From Planococcus shixiaomingii (GTDB lineage Bacteria > Bacillota > Bacilli > Bacillales_A > Planococcaceae), in contig NZ_CP129236.1 of the NCBI RefSeq assembly GCF_030413615.1, forward strand, positions 2,836,001-2,900,000: a stretch of 64,000 nucleotides of DNA, written 5' to 3'. The first letter of the stretch is position 1. Every line of letters begins with the position of its first letter. The position numbers and the translations under genes are program-made. Of the stretch, positions 34,593 to 44,000 are shown piece by piece. Under the pieces are notes generated by a model. The model worked only from the letters and a program-made list of their open reading frames with translations. It ran no database searches and was not told the origin of the DNA.

Positions 34593-35972
34593 TTAAAGAC
34601 ACTTGTTTTCACTTGAAACATTGTTGACTACCAAACTAAACTCTTTTTCTGCAATACTTGGAATTTCTTCGACAATACGAATATTAAACGTCATATCTTT
34701 TCCAAATGTGTATTCCATTGTCTCGTGGATCAATTCTGTAATGGAATTCGTGTAATTTTCTGCACCCTCTATAAAAATGTCAATAGAATCCAAGGAATTC
34801 TGGATAAATTGGATTTTCTTTATAGAATCAGGGAACATATTCCAAATCCTCGAAAAGTATATTGAAGTAAGCTTCCCTTTGCTTTTTGAATGCAAATATT
34901 CGGCCCGAATATTGTTTGTGTATTTTATAACCGGATGTATCGATCCGCATTCACATTTACTTTGAGTTTTTGGCAACTCTATCTCGTCTCCAGCATTAAA
35001 GCGAATAAGCGGCGTTCCTTGAGTACTGAAACAAGTAACGATGATGTCGCCTTCTTTAGATATCTCTAGTACACCCGAGAAGAGGTTGTAATGAAGTTTG
35101 CCTCTAACACATTCCGAGATAAAAGGCATACCTTCCGATGAAAAATACTGATCCCGAATAGGGCATCCGAAAGCTTCTTCAATTTCATTTCGGTAATGCG
35201 GATGCAGCTTTTCGTAAACTGTAAAAATAGCGACCGGCTTAAACGAAAGAATAATTTTGTGTTTATTAATGTATTTAGCAATTTCAAAAAGAGCTGATGG
35301 CAATCCATCAATAAAGTCGGGTTTATAGTCTTCTAAATCTGAAACGAACAATGCAGCATATTGTTCTGTACAAAAATGAGTTGAATACAACCTTTGCTTC
35401 ACATAGAGATTATCCCGCCAAAACAGCCTTTTTTGCTGCTGCATAGGGATGAGCCATCTGGAGCTGAATGATGCGCGCTTCATTTCCAAATTGACTGCCC
35501 CATGCTGTTTTCTATAAAAGTCGCGAATTGCCAACTTTTTTTGAATATCCTCTTTCGTAAATAAAAGTTTAAGAGGTGTGCCGGTTTTATGGGATGTCCA
35601 CGTTCTAACTACTGAATTTTTAGGATCTGTATAAATCGAATCGATATTGTTTTTGAGCATTTCCTTTGTAAGAACCGGCAGCTTCTTCAAATCTTCCACT
35701 GTTTGAATTTGAGATAAATCTACTCCTTTGTAGAACTCCTTATAAAAAGAACTTTTTTCTACAGCATATTGGATAAGTCTCCGCAATTCTTTTACTTGAT
35801 ATTGCTTTGCCTCTTCTGCATTAAAATGCTGTTTATTCTCAAGTTCGATAAGGTGGGAGTAATATTTATTTCCATATAAGTTTTTTGTCTTTTTGTAACC
35901 ATCAAGGCTTAATAAAATATTTTGCAAAAAAATAGGAGCGTTTTCATACACTCGTCTTTGCAAGTTACGCAT
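34593..35972 (-). CDS. CapK/PaaK-like adenylate-forming enzyme of the exopolysaccharide cluster
   Basis: A 459-residue protein of the phenylacetate-CoA ligase/CapK family, common in capsule loci with unproven function (possibly activating or transferring an acyl or amino acid substituent). Visible family segments are LKKLPVLTKEMLKNNIDSIY, TWTSHKTGTPLKLLFTKEDI (phosphate-binding loop TSHKTGTP, altered from the usual TSGTTGxP), QYFSSEGMPFISEC and TPLIRFNAGDEIELP, plus a CECG pair near residue 335. RBS TAGGAGGAAC before the ATG. It lies 91 nt after the EpsC-like gene. Confidence 0.82.
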   Translation of the reverse strand: MRNLQRRVYENAPIFLQNILLSLDGYKKTKNLYGNKYYSHLIELENKQHFNAEEAKQYQVKELRRLIQYAVEKSSFYKEFYKGVDLSQIQTVEDLKKLPVLTKEMLKNNIDSIYTDPKNSVVRTWTSHKTGTPLKLLFTKEDIQKKLAIRDFYRKQHGAVNLEMKRASFSSRWLIPMQQQKRLFWRDNLYVKQRLYSTHFCTEQYAALFVSDLEDYKPDFIDGLPSALFEIAKYINKHKIILSFKPVAIFTVYEKLHPHYRNEIEEAFGCPIRDQYFSSEGMPFISECVRGKLHYNLFSGVLEISKEGDIIVTCFSTQGTPLIRFNAGDEIELPKTQSKCECGSIHPVIKYTNNIRAEYLHSKSKGKLTSIYFSRIWNMFPDSIKKIQFIQNSLDSIDIFIEGAENYTNSITELIHETMEYTFGKDMTFNIRIVEEIPSIAEKEFSLVVNNVSSENKCL

Positions 35973-36063
35973 CCACAGTTCCTCCTAAATTGTATTTCTG
36001 GTAATAAAGTAAATTTAGGGGCGCTTCCGGTTTGGTTTCGTAAAGACCTAAAACTATTAAACC

Positions 36064-37926
36064 CTATGCGAACTCCCCTTCCTGTTTCCAATTTTTCTGC
36101 CACTCTTCTTTTTCTGTTTCGATTTTCTTGGTTTTTCTGTTTGCTAAACTGAGCAGTTTATCTTTTATTTCTTTTTCTGACATGTACGGCAGATTCTTCA
36201 GTATGATATTCATCTCCCCGACGCTGATTGGCGTTGACTTGCCAATATATATTTTCGGAAAAATTTTCTCAGATTGAATTTCACTCGCATCGAGAAGTTC
36301 TTCGTACATTTTCTCTCCAGGGCGCATACCGGTAAATTGGATTTTAATATCCCTCTCCTCATAACCGGAAAGTTTAATCATATTGCGGGCCAAATCGACA
36401 ATTTTAACCGGTTCGCCCATGTCCAGCACAAATACTTCTCCTCCATTTGCCAGAAGCCCGGCTTGGATTACTAAACGAGAAGCTTCGGGAATGGTCATAA
36501 AGTATCGCGTCATCTCTGGATCCGTCACCGTTACGGGACCGCCTTTTGCAATTTGTGCTTTAAACAATGGAACTACGCTTCCTCTTGAACCAAGAACATT
36601 GCCAAAACGAACCGCTGCAAACGTTGTTTCACTTGTTATGGCTAAGTTTTGAATGATCATTTCAGCAAAACGTTTTGAAGCTCCCATAATATTAGGAGGG
36701 TTTACCGCTTTATCGGTCGATATGAGGACAAAGTTCCCTACGTTATATTTGTCTGCAGCTTCCGCCACATTTTTCGTTCCGTAAACATTATTCTTCACAG
36801 CTTCTAAGGGGTTTGCTTCCATAAGAGGAACATGTTTGTGTGCGGCTGCATGATAAATAATATCTGGTTTGTAAGTTTCTATAACTTCAAAAATACGTTC
36901 ACGATCTTGGACATCAGCAATGATAGGGATGATTTCTGTTCCGTTCAGCCCTTTTCCGCGCAGTTCCATATCAATGGTGTAGATCGAGTTCTCTCCATGC
37001 CCAAGCAATAAAATTCTCGCGGGGTTTAAAACACTTATTTGCCTGCATAACTCCGAACCTATTGATCCTCCGGCTCCTGTCACCATAATAGTTTTCCGCA
37101 TTAACTTCTCTTCTATCATTTCCATATCGAGTTTTACTTCCTCACGGCCAAGCAAATCCTCGATTTTGACATCCCTAATATCATTAACGGTAATTTTTCC
37201 TGATATTAAGTCTTCAAGCCGTGGAATAGTCTGGGTTTTAACACCTGTGTTGATGCAAAGCTTAGTTAGGTTTGCCATCTCTTTTTTCGATAAGGAGGGA
37301 ATGGCAATCACAATTTCTTCAATTTGATATTTGAGTACTAGTTCAGGAATATTCTCAATTGCTCCGACAACTTCAATTCCGTATATTTCCAGTCTCCATT
37401 TTGTTTTATTATCATCCACAAAAATTACAGGGTTTTTACCCCAAAGAGGATTTTGTTTCATTTGTTGTGCAATCATTCTTCCGGCTTGACCCGCTCCAAT
37501 TACCATAGTTCTGCTCGCCTGTATGCTTTTGCGCTTGTTCGACCTCTCATTAAAAACGCGTAATGATAATCTTGATGATCCTAGCAATAAGATGAGCAGC
37601 ATCCACGAAAGTATCAAGGTTCTAACATACAAGTCTCCTGAGTAAGCAAATTGCATTATCGAAGCAACAAATATAGTTAGCGAAACCGCTTTTACAATCG
37701 ATTTTAATTCATCGACCGAAGCATACGTCCACACTTTTCGATAAAAGCCATAATGCCAAGCAAAAGAATGATGGGCAATAAAAAGTGTAATTGTACTGAC
37801 AAAAAGCAAATCGTCTGTCAGTACATTAACAAATGGATTTAAAAACAAATAACAAGCATAAATGGAAGACAGGATAATTACCGAGTCAATGAAGAATAGT
37901 GAAATAATTCTTTTCTTTATAGTCAA
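36064..37926 (-). CDS. epsC: Membrane-bound UDP-sugar 4,6-dehydratase (EpsC/PglF/CapD-like)
   Basis: A 620-residue two-part protein. Four N-terminal membrane helices (residues 1-110) precede a first nucleotide fold (MVIGAGQAGRMIAQQM) and the catalytic SDR domain starting VTGAGGSIGSELCRQIS at about residue 290. STDKAVNPPNIMGASKRFAE carries the catalytic Lys with Met in place of the usual Tyr, the form characteristic of PglF/FlaA1-type UDP-GlcNAc 4,6-dehydratases. The product is a 4-keto-6-deoxy sugar, matching the aminotransferase downstream. Length is as expected. The downstream CapK-like gene starts 91 nt later. Confidence 0.93.
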   Translation of the reverse strand: MTIKKRIISLFFIDSVIILSSIYACYLFLNPFVNVLTDDLLFVSTITLFIAHHSFAWHYGFYRKVWTYASVDELKSIVKAVSLTIFVASIMQFAYSGDLYVRTLILSWMLLILLLGSSRLSLRVFNERSNKRKSIQASRTMVIGAGQAGRMIAQQMKQNPLWGKNPVIFVDDNKTKWRLEIYGIEVVGAIENIPELVLKYQIEEIVIAIPSLSKKEMANLTKLCINTGVKTQTIPRLEDLISGKITVNDIRDVKIEDLLGREEVKLDMEMIEEKLMRKTIMVTGAGGSIGSELCRQISVLNPARILLLGHGENSIYTIDMELRGKGLNGTEIIPIIADVQDRERIFEVIETYKPDIIYHAAAHKHVPLMEANPLEAVKNNVYGTKNVAEAADKYNVGNFVLISTDKAVNPPNIMGASKRFAEMIIQNLAITSETTFAAVRFGNVLGSRGSVVPLFKAQIAKGGPVTVTDPEMTRYFMTIPEASRLVIQAGLLANGGEVFVLDMGEPVKIVDLARNMIKLSGYEERDIKIQFTGMRPGEKMYEELLDASEIQSEKIFPKIYIGKSTPISVGEMNIILKNLPYMSEKEIKDKLLSLANRKTKKIETEKEEWQKNWKQEGEFA

Positions 37927-37962
37927 ATGAATTACCCCTTCTCTTCTTTTAGGTTAATAATT

Positions 37963-38658
37963 TCAGCTGGTGTAGCTTTGATAGTAATCATCTTTTTTGC
38001 TTACTTGGTAGTTATTCAATACAGTGCCAATAATAAAAGCCTTAGCTGTAGTCAATGCATCTCGTGCTTTAATAACATTTTCTTTTTCAGTTTTTCCTGT
38101 ATTCACCACTAAAACAGTTCCATCACATTTATTGGCTAAGATTTTCGAATCAGTTACCGCCAAAATCGGAGGAGAGTCGAATATAATTAGATCGTACTTT
38201 TCCTTCATTAAATTCATAAGCCCGTCCATTGCTTCAGAATCGAGAAGTTCTGCTGGATTTGCCGGAATTTGCCCACACATTAAGAGATCCAGCCCAGGTA
38301 TTCCGCTTTTCTTTACCGTATCTTGCAGTCTGCCTTTTTTTATCAGCAGATTGGATAATCCAAGTCTATTGCTCATTTTAAATGTATGATGTAATGTTGG
38401 ACGCCGCATATCTGCATCAACAAGCAATACTCGTTTTCCGGATTCTGCATAAACAATTGCCATATTAGAAGAAGTAGTGGATTTCCCTTCCTCTTTTGAA
38501 GGTGATGTAAAGAGTATGGTTTTCATATCCTCGCTTGGCAGAGAAAAATTAATATTGCTCCGGATAGTCCGGTATTGTTCAGTTATGACCGAATTTGAAT
38601 TAGTACGTACCACCAATTTTCGTGGTACTGACCGATTGGATTTTATCTTTTTCAACAT
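37963..38658 (-). CDS. epsB: CpsD/CapB-family bacterial tyrosine kinase (EpsB-like)
   Basis: A 231-residue cytosolic BY-kinase. Walker A TSPSKEEGKSTTSSNMA (about 50-66), Walker A' VLLVDADMRRPTLH and Walker B LIIFDSPPI are intact. The C-terminal tyrosine cluster KKDDYYQSYTS is the autophosphorylation tail. It needs the EpsA-like membrane modulator encoded just upstream; the genes overlap by 59 bp, so translation is coupled. It controls polymer length and the activity of sugar enzymes. ATG 38658 follows AGGGAG with a 10-nt gap. Confidence 0.92.
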   Translation of the reverse strand: MLKKIKSNRSVPRKLVVRTNSNSVITEQYRTIRSNINFSLPSEDMKTILFTSPSKEEGKSTTSSNMAIVYAESGKRVLLVDADMRRPTLHHTFKMSNRLGLSNLLIKKGRLQDTVKKSGIPGLDLLMCGQIPANPAELLDSEAMDGLMNLMKEKYDLIIFDSPPILAVTDSKILANKCDGTVLVVNTGKTEKENVIKARDALTTAKAFIIGTVLNNYQVSKKDDYYQSYTS

Positions 38659-39385
38659 TTTCCATCATCTCCCTTTTTTGAATATATACGCTTGGTTTTT
38701 TTGCCTTTTTATCGTCTTTAACAGGACTCACAATCCCGAGAACTTGCAAACCAGGAATTTCTTCAATATCTTCCTCGGTCCGTATTGTGGTGTTCAATTG
38801 ATCTAATAAGATGGAAAGGCCAGCGCCTAACATAAATCCTACAACCGCTCCTATAGCCATATTCAATAATGGATCAGGCTTTATTGGTTCAGGGGTTACC
38901 GGCATTTCCGCTGCAGCTAGAATATTCACATTATCCACTTTCATCAAATTCTGAATTTCTTCTTTAAAAACCGATGCTGTTGTATTAGCTATGAGAACCG
39001 CTCTTTCCATGGAAGGATCTTCAACATCGATTGTAACTACTTGTGAATCTTCTGTACTGCTTACCGTAATTTGCTCATTTAATGTTTTTACAGTTTCATT
39101 CAACTTAAGTTCTTCAATTACTCCGCTCAGAATTGCCGGGCTTTTAATGATGACGTTATAGGTGCTTATCAATTGAATATTGGCATCAATATTCTGTGTA
39201 TTGAATTCCGCAGTGCTTCCATTTTGATTGATCAGAATTTGAGTGGAAGCTTGATAAATCGGTTTCATTAAGGTATAACTTACGACTCCGCTCAGTACTA
39301 TGAATAGCAATGTCATAATAAGTATCATAGGAAGTCTTCTCTTAAAATTCCTTAAAGTTTCTTTGATATTGAATGTACTTTCCAT
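38600..39385 (-). CDS. epsA: Wzz/YveK-family chain-length modulator (EpsA-like kinase activator)
   Basis: A 261-residue membrane protein. Two TM helices (about residues 20-42 and 175-195; IGAVVGFMLGAGLSILLDQL) flank an extracytoplasmic domain, and the C-terminal cytosolic tail after the second helix would activate the tyrosine kinase encoded next. PITPEP/PDPLLN-type proline-rich residues precede TM2 as usual. ATG 39385 follows AGAGGTG; an in-frame GTG at 39394 is part of that site. Overlaps epsB by 59 bp. Confidence 0.9.
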   Translation of the reverse strand: MESTFNIKETLRNFKRRLPMILIMTLLFIVLSGVVSYTLMKPIYQASTQILINQNGSTAEFNTQNIDANIQLISTYNVIIKSPAILSGVIEELKLNETVKTLNEQITVSSTEDSQVVTIDVEDPSMERAVLIANTTASVFKEEIQNLMKVDNVNILAAAEMPVTPEPIKPDPLLNMAIGAVVGFMLGAGLSILLDQLNTTIRTEEDIEEIPGLQVLGIVSPVKDDKKAKKPSVYIQKREMMENVEKDKIQSVSTTKIGGTY

Positions 39386-39404
39386 TTCTTTCACCTCTAT
39401 CTTT

Positions 39405-39860
39405 TTATTTGTTACGAATTTCTTTTGAAAATTTATTAAAAGAGCTGTTTTCAGCTAGTTCACTGATGAAAAAAATTTTTGAGTTCTTTCCGTCATAAGC
39501 ATTCAGCATCAGAATAATCCATAGAACTAAGCCTATTGAGGATAGAATGACTCCAGACATCCAGCCGATCACCGGTATTCTTTCGAACAGTGAAAGCAAA
39601 GTAATAAAGACAATTGAAATGTAAATTGATTGAAGCGCATGAAACCTAACAAAGCGGTTTTCCCTTTCGAACAAGAGAATGATGGAACCAGAAACAAAAC
39701 CGAACAAATAAGCAAATGCCGCAACAATGTTTTCTGTAAGGCCTAAAGACATTCCTGAAGATTTTAGATTGGTATGTTCTTCAGGCCCTTTAAAAACAGT
39801 TTGTTTTTCAAAATTGCTGCTTGGCTTGTCCTTGAATAATTCCAAATGATTTTCTGCCAT
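39405..39860 (-). CDS. DUF4870-like small membrane protein, first gene of the exopolysaccharide operon
   Basis: A 151-residue protein with a hydrophilic N-terminus (about 40 residues) and three hydrophobic helices (NIVAAFAYLFGFVSGSIILL; SIYISIVFITLLSLF; GVILSSIGLVLWIILMLNAY). ERENRFVRFHALQSIYI is the hallmark between helices 1 and 2 of DUF4870/Tic20-like proteins. Function unknown. It ends 19 nt upstream of the EpsA-like gene and has AAGGAAGGAAG before the ATG, so it leads the operon. An 11-bp-spaced direct repeat lies 53-71 bp upstream. Confidence 0.75.
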   Translation of the reverse strand: MAENHLELFKDKPSSNFEKQTVFKGPEEHTNLKSSGMSLGLTENIVAAFAYLFGFVSGSIILLFERENRFVRFHALQSIYISIVFITLLSLFERIPVIGWMSGVILSSIGLVLWIILMLNAYDGKNSKIFFISELAENSSFNKFSKEIRNK

Positions 39861-39912
39861 TTTTATCTTCCTTCCTTCCTTAAATCATTTGACCTAATAC
39901 TAAAGCTGTGAG

Positions 39913-39931
39913 GTTAAAATTAAGTTAAAAT
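39913..39931 (-). promoter_or_regulatory. 11-bp-spaced direct repeat upstream of the exopolysaccharide operon
   Basis: Minus strand ATTTTAAC-TTA-ATTTTAAC: two identical 8-mers one helical turn apart, the geometry of OmpR/PhoP-type response-regulator sites. The adjacent OmpR-family regulator gene (40313-41008) is the natural candidate; the link is inferred. Confidence 0.45.
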
Positions 39932-40119
39932 TTTTAAATAGTCTAAAAATAATATCCAAAGAAAAAAACAGCACAATGAAGAAAGGAAAGGGCTTGAGTA
40001 GAGGGAAATATTTTATCTTTTTATGAAAACATAGGCTTTCAAGGGAGTAGATCTGGATCGGCATTAGAGGAAGGCTGTGGTTGAAGTAATCACAAGGGAG
40101 CTTTCGACCTAAAAGCAAA

Positions 40120-40178
40120 AAAAATTTCAAAAAAATATAGTAGCCTTTGTCTGAGAATATCTCGGACAAGGGCTACTA
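40120..40178 (-). terminator. Terminator of the hybrid kinase/response regulator operon
   Basis: An 18-bp stem with two G-U pairs (40138-40155 with 40161-40178) is followed on the minus strand by TATATTTTTTTGAAATTTTTTT. About 135 nt past the regulator stop. Confidence 0.75.
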
Positions 40179-40312
40179 TAAATTAACATCACTAATTAGG
40201 TTGGAACACATAATCTTTTGCTTCCGCTTGTACATCGCTTCATCTTTAAGGCAAAGTCATTGTTAATTTAATCGTCATGTCTGACCTATAAATTTTCCTT
40301 TATCGCTCCACT

Positions 40313-41008
40313 TTATCCAGCTGTAAATTTGTAGCCAAACCCACGGACTGTGTGTATATACAGGGGATTTGTTGGATCTTTTTCTACTTTGCGCCTTAAA
40401 TTGCTTATATGCACTTTAACCGTTTGCATATCTCCATCTGAATAATATCCCCATACCCGATCGTATATTTGCTCTGCAGTCCATACTCGATTCGGGTTTT
40501 GGGCAAGGAGCAGCAATAGCTGAAATTCTTTATGAAATAACCTTACCGGTTTACCGCCTATAAATAATTCACGGGCATCAATATGGATATGCATATCATC
40601 AAACTGGAGCACCGAAAGTTTTTCCTCTTCTCCATTTGTCCAGCCATTCCTTCTCAGAATAGCCCGTATACGGGCTTCCAATTCATTAAAATCGAATGGT
40701 TTCGTAATATAATCGTCTCCGCCTGCTTCAAGCCCTTGGATTTTATAAGTCAATTCTTTCCGATAACTGACAAAAAGAATCGGCAGCTTGGTTTGCATGC
40801 GGATTTGCTCACATACTTCTAAGCCATTCATTCCTGGCATTTCAATATCAAGCAAAATCAGATCAGGATTTTCTTTTGCCAATAAATCCATCGCTTCATA
40901 CCCATCTTCCGCTTCAATAGCCCGGTATCCTTTTTTCGTCAAGAATAACCGTATTAATTCGCGGATACCATCTTCATCTTCTACAATCAACACAGTGGCA
41001 CTTCTCAT
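40313..41008 (-). CDS. OmpR/PhoB-family response regulator
   Basis: A 231-residue two-domain regulator. The receiver domain (1-120) has the acidic pair EDE, phospho-acceptor Asp in LILLDIEMPG (about residue 53) and Lys in YITKPFDFNE; the switch segment reads FVSYRKEL, unusual but with Ser present. The C-terminal winged helix (130-230) shows LFHKEFQLLLLLAQNP, WTAEQIYDRVWG and VKVHISNLRRKVE. It is 22 nt downstream of the large hybrid kinase gene, its likely partner, and next to the exopolysaccharide operon, which it may control. Confidence 0.93.
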   Translation of the reverse strand: MRSATVLIVEDEDGIRELIRLFLTKKGYRAIEAEDGYEAMDLLAKENPDLILLDIEMPGMNGLEVCEQIRMQTKLPILFVSYRKELTYKIQGLEAGGDDYITKPFDFNELEARIRAILRRNGWTNGEEEKLSVLQFDDMHIHIDARELFIGGKPVRLFHKEFQLLLLLAQNPNRVWTAEQIYDRVWGYYSDGDMQTVKVHISNLRRKVEKDPTNPLYIHTVRGFGYKFTAG

Positions 41009-41030
41009 AATCTTTCCTCCTGTTCTTGCG

Positions 41031-44000
41031 TTAAAAACTCAAAGGTAAAGCAATGTAGAAAACACTGCCTTTGCCAACTTCGCTTTCAGCCCAAATTTCC
41101 CCTTTATGTGAAAGAATAATTTCTTTCGCAATTGCCAAGCCAAGCCCGCTTCCTTTGTAATCGGATGAGTCTCCTTTTTTGAAGAAACGATCAAAAATAT
41201 GGGGAAGCACTTTTTCATCGATTCCACATCCGGTGTCTGCCACTTTGATGATGACTTCAGCATCAAATCCTTCATCTTCCAGAACCGCACCTTCTCTGCC
41301 GCGTGTGAAAACTTCAGCAGAAATAGTGATTTTACCGTCTTCAGAAGTTGTGTGCTTAACTGCATTCCATAAGACATTTGAAAAAACTTGATCAATTCGG
41401 TCAATATCGATCGATAAAATTAAATTATTTTCCCACGTTTCCCTGTTCACTTTAATGTGTTCAAAGAATCTGCCGCTTTGCTTTACATCAGATTCCATGC
41501 CTTGAATGAGCCGATCTAGCCAGTCGCCTAATTGCATTTGATGAAACCGTAGCGTCATATTGCCAGATTTGTATTTCCCCAGTTCTACAAGATCTTCTGT
41601 CAGCCGCTCCAGCAACAGCAGTTTATTGTGGATCATGTCCAAGTAACGCGGATTTTTTTCATCAATTAAACTTTCTTTTACCGCTTGGATGTAACTATGG
41701 ATCAAAGTAATTGGAGTTCCCAGTTCATGAGAAATAGTGGATAACATTTCATTTCGAGCTTTTTCGATTTCCTGTATTTCATCATTCACCGTCACTAAGT
41801 TCATATTGGTAATTTCAAGAGCCATTGTCCGTTCTTTCACGTTACGCTCAAGAAAATAATTCAAATTTGTAATTTCTTGCGTCAAGCTTCTTAAATTAGC
41901 AAGCGTTTCAATACGCAATAGAAATTCTTCTTTATCACAAGGCTTGATTAGATAATCATTTGCTCCAGCAGTAAACGCATTTGTCTTTTCTTGAAGCCCT
42001 GATTTATCAGACAGCATTAAAATCGGCAATTCCGTCAATGTATATTTCGAACGGATTTGCCTGCAAAGCTCATCTCCAGCCATATCTTCCAGCGACCAAT
42101 CCAAGATGACCATATCCATCGGCTTATCTTCCAATAACTGAATAGCTTCTTTTCCTGCTGCTACCCCTGTCACTTTGTAACCCGCGTGATGCAATTGATA
42201 GGTCAGCATTTGCCGGTTTACTTCATCATGCTCTACAACTAAGATGCGCATATGTTTTTTTCCGTTTTTTCGGTTAACCAAAGTACTAGCTAACTGAGAA
42301 GCCGTCAACTCTTCGATGAAAGGTTCTCTTGCCGGCTTCGCCTCTTCCACACTTTCATCCACATATACCGGCAAAGTAAAACTGAACGTCGAACCGACTC
42401 CAACTTCTGATTCAACGTCAAGCCAACCTCCCTGCAATTCGACAAGACGTTTTGTAATATTCAAGCCAATACCGACACCTTCAAATTCCCCTTCTTTTTC
42501 AATTGCTTTTTTATGGAATGGCTCAAATAAGTTTAATAGCCGGTCTTCTTGAATCCCAGTACCTGTATCTCTTACGGATATCTCCACTTGTTTGCCAACT
42601 TTTTTTGCCGAAATGACTATTTCTCCTGTTGACGTATACTTGATTGAATTTCCGACCAAATTATAAAGAATTTGTTCGACTCGTTCCAAGTCAGCAATAA
42701 CTTTTGGCATGTCAGAAGGAATGGTTTGATAAAGCTGTACCTCTTTATTTTTTATTAGCGGCGCACATATGGCCAGCACATTTTCAGCAACTTTTTTCAG
42801 TTCAACAGGCTCTACTTGGATATTTAAGGAATTTTGTTTCAGCTTTGAAAAATCCAATATGTCATTGATCATATGGGCCAGTTTTTTGCCGCTCGATACA
42901 ATCATGCCAATTTGGCTGTTGAGTGCTGGCGGCAATCGTCCAGCCGTAACTTCTTGCAAAGACTCAGCTATCCCGATCATCCCATACAAAGGTGTACGCA
43001 AACCATGTGAAGTGAAGGCCAACAGCTCATCTTTTCGCTCAATGGCATGTTTTAATGATTCCATAGCGAGGCGCTGACGTTCCGTCGCTTTTCTTTCGCG
43101 TTCCACTTTTTCCTTTTCTCTTACATACGCTTTATCGTTAATCCCCAATGCAAAAAGTAATATTCCGGCAAGGACGGCTAATTCTGAACCATATTGCGTC
43201 CTAAGTGTCAAAGGGGAAACTCCAATTGTCATTAGAACAGAAAGTCCGATGCCTATTGTGAAAAAAGCTGATGCAACCGTAAAATAACGGGCAAAAAGTA
43301 TGCTTCTTTTCCACAAGAGACTGGAAATAGCCAAAACCATAATCATCGATAGCAGTAACGAAAGGGGCAACAGCAACCGCACTGCTTCATAGGAGAAAAA
43401 TAAAATAAAGATAAAAACTAAGTTGGCAGTTATTAAAACATGGAAAATCTTGTTTGTTTTTGGCAGATGACGGCGTGTATCTAAAAAACTTTTTGCCAGA
43501 AGCAAGGCGAAAATGCTGTTTATCCCAATGAAAAACAGGGTTGAATGGCTGCTCCACCATGTCCATTGAGGCCAAATCACAGAAAAATTCAAGCCTGCCA
43601 TAGAAGTGACGATAAAAAAGATCGACATTACAAAAAAAGCAAAATGAAAGTAACTGCTCTCGCGGTATTTTAGAAATTGCATCAAATAATAAAACACTAA
43701 AGCGGTGGCCATTCCCCCGAGCAAGCCAATCTGAAGAGTTGAATTGCGTGTATTTTCTTCAAATGCTGTTTGTTCCCATATAGAAAGAGGCAATTGAATT
43801 GGCCCAGACGACTGAACACGCAAATAATAAGTTTCCATCGAATTGGCATTGGCATTCAAGTTAAAAGCGAACTTATTGTGAAAATGTTCTCTGTTGTCGA
43901 TTGGAATTTTACGTCCAGCTTTTTTTTCAGTAAATTTCCCATTTTCTTTTGGTGAAAAAAGGGCAACGCTGTCTATCGAAGGCTCCTCCAATTCAAGCAC

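Noticed and set aside
39900..40169. 89-codon minus-strand open frame upstream of the exopolysaccharide operon
   Set aside because: No RBS, low-complexity Phe/Leu-rich product, and it runs through the terminator stem of the response regulator; it is most likely the operon's leader region.
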